DNA from: Phycisphaerae bacterium
GTDB lineage: Bacteria; Planctomycetota; Phycisphaerae; Sedimentisphaerales; Anaerobacaceae
Reading direction: 5' to 3'
Length of the DNA stretch: 14,045 bases
NCBI GenBank assembly: GCA_030609625.1
Contig: JAUWBX010000009.1
Coordinates: 1 to 14,045, forward strand
The translations under genes were made by a program, and so were the position numbers. Below, in pieces: positions 5,857-13,050 of the stretch (position 1 is the first letter of the stretch; every line of letters begins with the position of its first letter). Under the pieces are notes generated by a model, which was not told the origin of the DNA, made no database searches, and saw nothing but the letters and a program-made list of their open reading frames with translations.

Positions 5857-6870
5857 ATGAAAAAGGCGTTGATTACCGGTATTACAGGGCAGGATGGCTC
5901 GTATCTTGCCGAACTGTTGTTGGAAAAGGATTACCAGCTCTGGGGTATCATGCGGCGAAGCTCGTCGTTTCATACAGGCAGAATTGACCATTTGTATAAA
6001 GACCCGCACGAACAGCCACGATTTAAATTGATTTATGGGGATTTGACTGACGGCAGTAACCTCTCAACAATTATTAACGAGATTAAGCCGGACGAGGTCT
6101 ATAATTTAGGCGCACAAAGCCACGTTCGGGTAAGTTTTGATATGCCTATCTACACGGCTGATACGGATGCTCTTGGAACGCTTCGGCTATTGGAAGCAAT
6201 CCGTTCCAGCAATAAGCCGGCCAAGTTTTATCAGGCCTCCAGCAGCGAGATGTACGGCAAGGTCGTCGAAACACCGCAAACAGAAAAGACGCCGTTTTAT
6301 CCGCGAAGTCCCTACGGCTGTGCGAAGGCGTACAGCTTTTGGCAGACAGTGAACTATCGAGAAGCTTATGGATTGTTTACGTGTAACGGGATTCTATTCA
6401 ATCACGAATCGCCGAGGCGAGGCGAGACCTTTGTTACGCGAAAAATTACGCGAGCAGCAACGAGAATTAAATTAAGCCTGCAGGACAAACTCTTTTTGGG
6501 CAATCTGGACGCAAAACGAGACTGGGGTTTTGCCGGCGATTATGTCGAAGCAATGTGGCTTATGCTCCAGCAGGACAAGCCGGACGATTATGTTGTGGCC
6601 ACAGGCGAAAGCCATTCGGTCAAAGAATTTGTGGCCGAGGTGTTTAGCCATCTTGACCTGGATTGGCAAAAGCACGTAGAAATCGACCAGCGGTATTTTA
6701 GGCCGAGCGAAGTTGACTACCTCCAGGGCGATGCGAGCAAGGCAAAAAAAGTTCTCAAGTGGGAACCGAAAGTAACCTTTAAAAAGCTCGCAAAGATGAT
6801 GACCGATGCTGATATGAAAATCGCCGAGGACGAGAAAATTATTAAAGACCACCAAAAAGCAAAACAATGA
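5857..6870 (+). CDS. gmd: GDP-mannose 4,6-dehydratase
   Basis: Converts GDP-D-mannose to GDP-4-keto-6-deoxy-D-mannose, the branch point to GDP-L-fucose and other GDP-6-deoxyhexoses. The 337 residues match the family closely: ALITGITGQDGSYLAE (cofactor binding, with the GITGQDGSYL signature) and WGIMRRSSSFHTGRIDHLY, whose Arg-Arg-Ser-Ser is typical of NADP binding. The catalytic set is Ser129 and Glu131 in SSSEMYG, with Tyr153 and Lys157 in YGCAK. FNHESPRRGETFVTRKI, RDWGFAGDYVEAMW, TGESHSVKEF and RPSEVDYLQGD are further signatures. Ser replaces the Thr found at the catalytic position in E. coli Gmd, and YGCAK replaces YAVAK; both are conservative. The Lys-rich C-terminal tail after residue 315 is variable in the family. 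The gene overlaps fcl by ATGA, indicating translational coupling. Confidence 0.97.
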   Translation: MKKALITGITGQDGSYLAELLLEKDYQLWGIMRRSSSFHTGRIDHLYKDPHEQPRFKLIYGDLTDGSNLSTIINEIKPDEVYNLGAQSHVRVSFDMPIYTADTDALGTLRLLEAIRSSNKPAKFYQASSSEMYGKVVETPQTEKTPFYPRSPYGCAKAYSFWQTVNYREAYGLFTCNGILFNHESPRRGETFVTRKITRAATRIKLSLQDKLFLGNLDAKRDWGFAGDYVEAMWLMLQQDKPDDYVVATGESHSVKEFVAEVFSHLDLDWQKHVEIDQRYFRPSEVDYLQGDASKAKKVLKWEPKVTFKKLAKMMTDADMKIAEDEKIIKDHQKAKQ

Positions 6871-7811
6871 GCGGTTTTTTTGAGAACAGACGAGTTGTTG
6901 TAACCGGCGGCGCCGGTTTCTTAGGCGGCTTCGTTACTGAAAGGCTGCAAAAACGGGGCTGTAAGAATATCCTTGTGCCTAAGATTGAAGACTATGACCT
7001 GGTCAGCATAGATGACATAATTCGGATGTACGAAGATATGAAGCCGGATATTGTTATTCACTTAGCTGCGGTCGTGGGCGGCATTGGCGCCAATCGCGAA
7101 CATCCGGGCGAGTTTTTCTATAAGAATTTAATGATGGGCGTTCAGCTCATCGAACAGGGCAGACTACAAAACATTGAGAAGTTCGTCGCGATTGGTACGG
7201 TTTGTGCATATCCGAAATTTACGCCGGTGCCGTTTAAGGAAGAAAATATTTGGAACGGGTATCCGGAGGAAACCAATGCGCCATACGGACTGGCCAAAAA
7301 AATGCTGCTTGTTCAATCGCAATCTTACCGGGCTGAATATGGCTTCAATTCGATATTCCTTCTGCCGGTAAATCTTTACGGGCCCGGCGACAATTTTGAC
7401 CCCGCCAACAGTCATGTGATTCCCGCATTGATAAAGAAATGCGTCGATGCCATTGACAGCGGCACGGACCATATCGACTGCTGGGGGACAGGTAGTGCTT
7501 CGCGCGAGTTTATTTATGTCGCTGACGCTGCTGAGGGAATTCTTTTGGCGACGGAACATTACAACGGCCCTGAGCCGGTCAATATCGGTGCCGGATTTGA
7601 AATAACGATAAAGGAGCTTGCTGAAAAAATCGTCGAGCTTACAGGCTTTACCGGCGAAATGCGCTGGGACAGTTCCAGGCCGGATGGTCAGCCGAGGCGG
7701 CGGCTGGATGTCTCAAAAGCCAATAAATACTTCGGCTTTAAGGCCAAAACCCCCTTCAATGAAGGCCTTAAGGCAACAATAGACTGGTATCGAAAGCATA
7801 AAACAGAATAG
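6867..7811 (+). CDS. fcl: GDP-L-fucose synthase (GDP-4-keto-6-deoxymannose epimerase/reductase)
   Basis: Carries out the 3,5-epimerisation and NADPH-dependent 4-reduction of the Gmd product to GDP-L-fucose. The 314 residues are the standard length. Visible are the cofactor loop VTGGAGFLGG, the family block AAVVGGIGANREHP, GTVCAYPKF with Cys113, YGLAK with Tyr140 and Lys144, and NLYGPGDNFDPANSHVIPALIKK with His183; the Cys and His correspond to the epimerase acid/base pair of E. coli. REFIYVADAAEGI and GQPRRRLDVSKA complete the substrate domain. The catalytic Ser position (Ser107 in E. coli) is Thr111 here, which can serve the same hydrogen-bonding role. The start overlaps the gmd stop by four bases, so the two enzymes are probably made in step. 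Fucose is the likely product, although the nearby SDRs leave room for a derivative. Confidence 0.95.
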   Translation: MSGFFENRRVVVTGGAGFLGGFVTERLQKRGCKNILVPKIEDYDLVSIDDIIRMYEDMKPDIVIHLAAVVGGIGANREHPGEFFYKNLMMGVQLIEQGRLQNIEKFVAIGTVCAYPKFTPVPFKEENIWNGYPEETNAPYGLAKKMLLVQSQSYRAEYGFNSIFLLPVNLYGPGDNFDPANSHVIPALIKKCVDAIDSGTDHIDCWGTGSASREFIYVADAAEGILLATEHYNGPEPVNIGAGFEITIKELAEKIVELTGFTGEMRWDSSRPDGQPRRRLDVSKANKYFGFKAKTPFNEGLKATIDWYRKHKTE

Positions 7812-7826
7812 CCACACATCAACTGT

Positions 7827-7844
7827 TATCGGTTAAAGCCGATA
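7827..7844 (+). terminator. Possible weak terminator hairpin after fcl
   Basis: TATCGG (7827-7832) pairs with CCGATA (7839-7844) around a 6-base loop, starting 16 bases after the fcl stop. Two further G-T pairs can extend the stem. Only a short GTTTAA follows instead of a proper T-run, so intrinsic termination would be inefficient. Confidence 0.35.
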
Positions 7845-7849
7845 GTTTA

Positions 7850-7937
7850 AGGCACAAAGGCACATAGTTACAAAGGCACAAAGTGATATTTTTCTTCTTT
7901 TTTCTTTGCGCCCTTGTGTCTTTGCCACTCTGTACCT
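7850..7937. repeat. Imperfect 34-base inverted repeat (GGCACAAAG family)
   Basis: The arm 7850-7883 matches the reverse complement of 7904-7937 at 24 of 34 positions by hand alignment; one further position can form a G-T pair. The loop is 20 bases and pyrimidine-rich. The left arm itself repeats GGCACAAAG twice (7851-7859 and 7875-7883). Similar CACAAAGGCACAAAG palindromes occur between genes in many genomes, so this may be a dispersed repeat. It ends 12 bases before the ATG of the next gene, and transcription through it would place a hairpin there. Confidence 0.6.
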
Positions 7938-7949
7938 CTACCATACATA

Positions 7950-10331
7950 ATGTCAAAACGATTCTTTTTATTATTTTTATTAGTGTTTAACTGCAAGCTG
8001 GTTAGTGCCAGGCAGAACCTGTCGCTGCGCAAAAGTTACACACTCTGGCCGAAACCTAATTATCATTTGTGCACCGATAAGTCCGACGTAATTCAACTTA
8101 CCGACGGCAGGACATCCGGCAGTCAATGGACAAACAAGAGCACCGTAGGCTGGCAGAAAGCCGAACCGGCTGTGGAAATCGTGATAGACCTCGGTAAGAA
8201 GTCCGCTATTTCTGAAGTCCGTATCCACACCATTGGGGGAGGCTTCGCGGACGTAGAGTTTCCTGAATTCGCCGCTGTATTATTAAGCGATGACAATCGA
8301 AAGTTTCGATTGGCCGGACTGGTAAGCAGCAAAGATTTGGAAAACGTCCGAGCACGCGGATACCGCGGAGTCTCCCGCACAATGAGCGTTCGGGACATAA
8401 ACGTCCCGGGACGATACGTCAAATTAGTAATAAGGCCAAAATGGCGTTACGTATTTCTTGACGAAGTAGAGGTATTCGGCGATTCGCTTTCGGCTGCGAG
8501 AAATATCAAACTTCGGAACGACCTCGAAGTGTTCGAGACATCTGAGAAACTGTTAAAAAGAATTGACAGTTATCTACAATTGAGCGAAAACGCTGCCGCG
8601 GCGCTCAAAAGTGTCAAAGAGAATCGCTCAAAGCTATCCAGCCAATTCAGAAAGAAAATCCTTTCTGAGCTTGAAAGACAGGTCCAAAAAACAGATACAC
8701 TAACAAAACCGCCTGGCATAAAGGGGCAGGTAGGCAAAACCCGAGCCGGAATATACAAGGCGGTGTATGGAAAGCCATTTGTATGCCTGCCGGCAAATCC
8801 GATGGAGATTGTATTTGAAAAGAAGATGCTCCTTCGCAAAAGTGCCAAAGACATAAGCGTTCAAATGTGGCAGAATGAATACGAGTCGGCTGCATTTAAC
8901 ATTGTAAACTGCTCTGATGAAATGATGACAATGGGTGTTTCTATTTCGCCATTGCTTGGTTCTGCCGGTAAGCAAGTGGATAGTAAAAAAACGTTCACGG
9001 TCAGAAGAGCGATATACGTTAAAGGCAGTACGGTCGGTTCAATAGCCGATGCCCTTGTTTTGCAGGCGGAACGTCCATTTATTTTGCAGCCGGGCGAGCT
9101 AACACAAATATGGTTGACGATATTTAATCCGACGTTGAAGGCCGGCATCTATAAGGGCCGTGTCGGCGTTTGGGCAAAGAGCGCAAACGGGAAAAACCTG
9201 CCGATAGAAACTATTCCAGTTACCATAGAGGTCCAAAAGCATAAATTTCCTGAGAATTTTGCCCTTAATACGTGCAACTGGGCGTATTATAAAGTTGCCT
9301 CTGCGGCCGAGATGGCTGAAGACCTTCATAACAATCGTATTAATGTTTATACTGTTCCTCCACAGGACCTGCCTTTTCTGCGATTTTCATCGGACCGGCC
9401 CGGCAGCGTCAGAAAACCAAATTTCGCAAATTTAGATAACGCTCTTCAGTATCACAATTACGCTAAGACATATCTGCTTTGCTTAGACTTCAATAGCAGT
9501 AAGAAAGACCACGGCCGATTTGGGAACGTCAAATGGATGACTCCAGCTTGGAAGGCTGTTTTTTCACAATGGTTGAAAAACCTGGTAAAACATCTCAACA
9601 ATGCCAGCATCGGCTACGATAAGTTTGCACTGTATCCGTTTGATGAGAGCCTGTGCGACGATTTTTATAAACTGGCCAAATTAATCAAAGCCACAGACCC
9701 AAAAGTAAGAATCTACGCCAACTCCTTTGGCAAAGGCCCTAAAGATTTTGTGCGATTTCGAGAGCTTATCGATATATGGTGCCTTCAGGACAGCCACTGT
9801 ATGCGACACCCCCAATGGCTGGAGCAGATAAAAGACTTCAGAAAGCAAGTCTGGACCTACGAATGTTTAAGGCCAATGAAAGCCAAAGACCCTTATTCGT
9901 ATTATCGTTTGATGCCGTGGCGTGCTTTTAAGCGGGGTCAGACCGGGGCCGGCTTCTGGATTTACTATTACGGACTTAATTTTGAGACCGGCGCCGTTCC
10001 CTGGGATGACACTTTAAGGCCTCGTGGCTTCTCCGGCGTTGTTTATGGCAGCCGAGGCAGCCCTATACCGGGACTATTGGAGAATATCGTTCCGTCACGG
10101 CGGTGGGAAGCATGGCGAGAGGGAGTCGAAGATTATCAGTACCTCTATGAATTACAGCAGGCGATTAACAAGATAAAAACAAAAGACCCGGCAACGGCAA
10201 ACAAGGCTCAGAAAACTCTCGACCGCCAGGTCAATCGGGTTTTGAATAATCAACGCGATAAAACAATTGTATATGATGCCAGAAGAATTCTGTCGGATAC
10301 ACTCTTAAAATTAACTAATCAGAAAAATTGA
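7950..10331 (+). CDS. Secreted discoidin-domain protein with DUF4091 / GH123-like glycosidase domain
   Basis: A 793-residue exported protein. Residues 1-20 form a Sec signal peptide (MSKRFFLLFLLVF, likely cut after VSA). Residues about 35-170 resemble an F5/8 type C (discoidin) carbohydrate-binding domain, with EIVIDLGKKSAISEVRIH and RYVKLVI. A helical, charged linker covers about 187-250. A beta-rich region precedes the C-terminal DUF4091/GH123-type barrel (about 430-770). Its LYPFDES segment carries an Asp565-Glu566 pair, the position of the catalytic dyad in GH123, and RRWEAWREGVEDYQYLYEL (about 717-735) is the hallmark ending of DUF4091. The family includes exo-acting N-acetylgalactosaminidases, but the substrate here is unknown. 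ATG 7950 is chosen over an upstream in-frame codon at 7914 because it starts the signal peptide; no ribosome site is visible. Its place inside a polysaccharide locus suggests trimming or binding of the exported glycan or a host or detrital glycan. Confidence 0.85.
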   Translation: MSKRFFLLFLLVFNCKLVSARQNLSLRKSYTLWPKPNYHLCTDKSDVIQLTDGRTSGSQWTNKSTVGWQKAEPAVEIVIDLGKKSAISEVRIHTIGGGFADVEFPEFAAVLLSDDNRKFRLAGLVSSKDLENVRARGYRGVSRTMSVRDINVPGRYVKLVIRPKWRYVFLDEVEVFGDSLSAARNIKLRNDLEVFETSEKLLKRIDSYLQLSENAAAALKSVKENRSKLSSQFRKKILSELERQVQKTDTLTKPPGIKGQVGKTRAGIYKAVYGKPFVCLPANPMEIVFEKKMLLRKSAKDISVQMWQNEYESAAFNIVNCSDEMMTMGVSISPLLGSAGKQVDSKKTFTVRRAIYVKGSTVGSIADALVLQAERPFILQPGELTQIWLTIFNPTLKAGIYKGRVGVWAKSANGKNLPIETIPVTIEVQKHKFPENFALNTCNWAYYKVASAAEMAEDLHNNRINVYTVPPQDLPFLRFSSDRPGSVRKPNFANLDNALQYHNYAKTYLLCLDFNSSKKDHGRFGNVKWMTPAWKAVFSQWLKNLVKHLNNASIGYDKFALYPFDESLCDDFYKLAKLIKATDPKVRIYANSFGKGPKDFVRFRELIDIWCLQDSHCMRHPQWLEQIKDFRKQVWTYECLRPMKAKDPYSYYRLMPWRAFKRGQTGAGFWIYYYGLNFETGAVPWDDTLRPRGFSGVVYGSRGSPIPGLLENIVPSRRWEAWREGVEDYQYLYELQQAINKIKTKDPATANKAQKTLDRQVNRVLNNQRDKTIVYDARRILSDTLLKLTNQKN

Positions 10332-10369
10332 CCGCAACAGGATACACTTAAACAATAAAAGCTTGGCTT

Positions 10370-11470
10370 ATGGAGTTTCATTACCAGCACGCACTATTAC
10401 CTGATGATAATAAACTACTCAGAGATATTAATGAAGCATCAACCAGGCTTCTGTGTAAATTAAGCCATATAGATGTCAACCTTCCGGATGTATCGGATGC
10501 CGGCAGGAAGTATTTCGGCGACCAGATCAGGAACATAAGAAGCACATTGCGGAACTTCTCGTATATTTTGTCCTGGTCAATTGCATACAGCGACGTTCCC
10601 TACGACGAATTTGTTTTCATAGACCACGGCGGAGGTGTTGGCATACTGTCGTTGTTGGCTAAAGAGCTTGGCCTTGGTACAGTCATATACAATGACCTGT
10701 GGGCTCCTTACTGTAAAGATGCTCAAATTATAGCCGAGGCAGTCAAAGCAGACCGAGCGGACCATTACGTTCTCGGAGATATAGACGAACTGGTTGACTT
10801 TTTGAAAACGAATTCAATCTCCTGTAATGCATTGGCTTCCTACGACGTAATTGAGCATATATATGATATTGAAACGTTTCTGGTAAGGCTTCCTGATTTG
10901 CCGGCCGGGCCGCTTACCGTTGTGATGGCCTCCAGTGCGAACCTATTCAATCCGTTGATAAGAAGACACCATATTAAATTTCAGAGAAAAGCCGAATACG
11001 GTGGCAGAGAAAAGAAACAGGGTTGTCGGGAAGACTATCTTACAAAAGCCTACATCATTGTCCGGCAGAAAATCATATCTCAACATGCCCCTTCACTTTC
11101 GGACACCGAGGTTCGACAATTGGCAAAGGCCACGAGAGGCCTGATTGAGCCGGACATCAAAGAGGCTGTCGATGAATATCTTAAAACCGCAAACATCCCT
11201 CAAGAACCAACCCATCCGACAAATACGGTCAACCCTTACACCGGAAATTGGGCGGAACGTCTTCACGACATTGAGCATCTAAAAGAAATCCTTTCAAATG
11301 AAGGCTTCAAAGTGGATATTCTTGCGGGATACTATGCAAATTCAAAAACTAACCATCCTCTCAAGAGATTTATGGGTATTGTTCTAAACCCCTTGATTCG
11401 AATGTTGAAGGACAAAGGTCTGTTCTTTGCGCCGTTCTACACAATATATGCAAGGAAAGAGGGGGTTTAA
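10370..11470 (+). CDS. Class I SAM-dependent methyltransferase
   Basis: A 366-residue protein with a Rossmann-type methyltransferase core at about 78-190. Motif I is FIDHGGGVGI (Asp85 to Gly91), the loop after strand 2 carries VIYNDLW (Asn108-Asp109), and the strand 4 region reads YDVIEHIYD (Asp159, Glu162, His163), typical of the Methyltransf_11/23-like group. An N-terminal helical region of about 75 residues precedes the core, and a charged insert (about 200-300) interrupts the distal part. The C-terminus has LKEILSNEGFKVDILAGYY followed by a basic, hydrophobic stretch that could touch the membrane. Neighbours suggest methylation of a sugar in the glycan or its precursor, but no feature names the acceptor. 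The gene begins 38 bases after the glycosidase-like gene, and the next gene follows closely. No strong ribosome site is seen. Confidence 0.75.
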   Translation: MEFHYQHALLPDDNKLLRDINEASTRLLCKLSHIDVNLPDVSDAGRKYFGDQIRNIRSTLRNFSYILSWSIAYSDVPYDEFVFIDHGGGVGILSLLAKELGLGTVIYNDLWAPYCKDAQIIAEAVKADRADHYVLGDIDELVDFLKTNSISCNALASYDVIEHIYDIETFLVRLPDLPAGPLTVVMASSANLFNPLIRRHHIKFQRKAEYGGREKKQGCREDYLTKAYIIVRQKIISQHAPSLSDTEVRQLAKATRGLIEPDIKEAVDEYLKTANIPQEPTHPTNTVNPYTGNWAERLHDIEHLKEILSNEGFKVDILAGYYANSKTNHPLKRFMGIVLNPLIRMLKDKGLFFAPFYTIYARKEGV

Positions 11471-11521
11471 GATAACAATGGTGTATAGTTGAAGCTCAAA
11501 CCGAGCGAACAGAGATATCGA

Positions 11522-13048
11522 ATGTCGTTACGAAAACGGATAATAATAAATGCGGGGTCGAACTGGGTCAGCATGGCGGTGGCCGCAGTAGTTGGGCTGG
11601 TACTGGTTCGAATTATATTGCGCGACCTTGATGCAACCGGCTACGGTGTCTGGGCTTTGCTGGCTACGGGACTGCGCTACCCTATGATTCTTGAAAGGGC
11701 ATTTGTATTAGCTATAAATCATTTTGTGGCTTTTTACCGCAGCGACATAAAAGAATTAAATCGTTTTGTCTCGGCATCATTTATAATTCTGACGGCGTTG
11801 GCGGTTTTGACTGTCGTAGCTGCGGTTCTGCTGTCCTTTGTAATTTCAGATATATTCTCGGCTATACCCTCTGAATTTGCACGCGATGCCAGGATTACGT
11901 GCATACTGGTTGGTATTACACTGGCTTTCAAGATGTTAGAGGCGAGCTTCAGCGGGACATTACAGGGCTGTCAATATTACACTAATTATAATTCTGTTGT
12001 AATTACAGCTAATCTGCTCCGGGCAGTCCTTACCATAGGGCTACTTGTGGTTTGGAAGAGTATAATCGCCGTCCAGTTAGCGTTCGGGATTACGGCGGCA
12101 ATATCTGCACTGTCGATGTTTTTTGTTGCGCGAAGGTCGGTTGCCGGTTTGAGCATTAACTTACGGCTGATTAACAGAAAAACGCTGCAAGAGCTGTGGC
12201 GATATACATCCCACTCGATAGGACGCTCGGGCAGCTCAATCTTTATGTATAGCACCCTGGCGCTATTGGTCGGGCGCGTTGGTACCGCGGCGAACGTTAC
12301 AGCGTACGATATCGCCTCCAGGATTCCAGGGTTTGTCCGTGGATTTCTGGCGGCGACGCAGGTCGTTTTCCTGCCGGCTGTTTCGGATCTTTGGGCAAAA
12401 GGCCGAGTCAAAGCAATAAAAGCAGTTGTCAAGAAAGGAACTCGTATAAGCTCTGTTCTGTCCTGTGCCCTGCTGCTTTTGCTGTTTGTCTTCACGGAAA
12501 AAATTCTGGCTCTCTGGCTCAAAGGTGCCGTCCCGGAAGGCACAGTTTGGGTGATGAGAGTGTTAATCATATCGGTTCTTCCGGGCGGGCTTTTTGAAAT
12601 ATGGCTGCCGGCATTGGTCGGAATGGGACATCTGCGAGGGCTGACCATTGCGTCAATTGCGGCTGCATTAATCGCTATTTTACTGGAACTGGTACTTTTG
12701 CGGGGTTTCGTTACCGTCCCGATGGCACCGGCGATAGCACTGGTTGTCGTCTTGTGGGCCAAGACGGGACTCTGGCTGCCCCTTTACGGTCTGCAAAAAT
12801 TAGGGATACGTCCATACGAGTATTTGAAAGACAGCTTATATCAGCCGCTCGCAGCAAGTCTCGTTTCAATTACAGCACTGTGGGCGCTGAGCAGAGTTAT
12901 GTTGAGAGGAAACGTTCATTGGATGGTGATGCTTATATTGTCAACTGTTGTTGTAATGGCAATTTTCACAGCTATTTCATTGCGGAAAGAGACGGCTGAT
13001 TTAATTGTCGCGGTGAGAAAAAGGTTCGAGGGCAAAAAGGAAAACTGA
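11522..13048 (+). CDS. Polysaccharide flippase / O-antigen transporter-like protein (MOP superfamily)
   Basis: A very hydrophobic membrane protein of about 508 residues with roughly 12-14 predicted membrane helices, starting with the pattern NAGSNWVSMAVAAVVGLVLVR and GYGVWALLATG that is typical of Wzx-type transporters. Such proteins flip lipid-linked oligosaccharide repeat units from the cytoplasmic to the outer face of the inner membrane. Charged short loops (for example RRSVAGLSINLRLINRKT and SDLWAKGRVKA) separate the helical pairs, and the tail is Lys/Arg-rich and probably cytoplasmic. ATG 11522 (MSLRKRII) is preferred; a TTG at 11489 would add 11 residues, and neither has a strong ribosome site. 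The pyruvyl transferase gene starts only 2 bases after the stop. The sugar enzymes upstream fit a Wzx-dependent glycan pathway, but the polymerase is not in the window. Confidence 0.88.
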   Translation: MSLRKRIIINAGSNWVSMAVAAVVGLVLVRIILRDLDATGYGVWALLATGLRYPMILERAFVLAINHFVAFYRSDIKELNRFVSASFIILTALAVLTVVAAVLLSFVISDIFSAIPSEFARDARITCILVGITLAFKMLEASFSGTLQGCQYYTNYNSVVITANLLRAVLTIGLLVVWKSIIAVQLAFGITAAISALSMFFVARRSVAGLSINLRLINRKTLQELWRYTSHSIGRSGSSIFMYSTLALLVGRVGTAANVTAYDIASRIPGFVRGFLAATQVVFLPAVSDLWAKGRVKAIKAVVKKGTRISSVLSCALLLLLFVFTEKILALWLKGAVPEGTVWVMRVLIISVLPGGLFEIWLPALVGMGHLRGLTIASIAAALIAILLELVLLRGFVTVPMAPAIALVVVLWAKTGLWLPLYGLQKLGIRPYEYLKDSLYQPLAASLVSITALWALSRVMLRGNVHWMVMLILSTVVVMAIFTAISLRKETADLIVAVRKRFEGKKEN

Positions 13049-13050
13049 AG

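Noticed and set aside
7922..7949. TTGCCA-16-TACATA as a promoter for the discoidin/DUF4091 gene
   Set aside because: The would-be -10 box abuts the ATG, so transcription would start inside the coding sequence, and the region is already explained by an inverted repeat.
11986..12762. Long open frame on the minus strand (258 codons)
   Set aside because: It lies wholly inside the flippase gene in another frame. Its translation is rich in Ser, Thr, Arg and Ala with no domain, whereas the + strand frame gives clear membrane helices.
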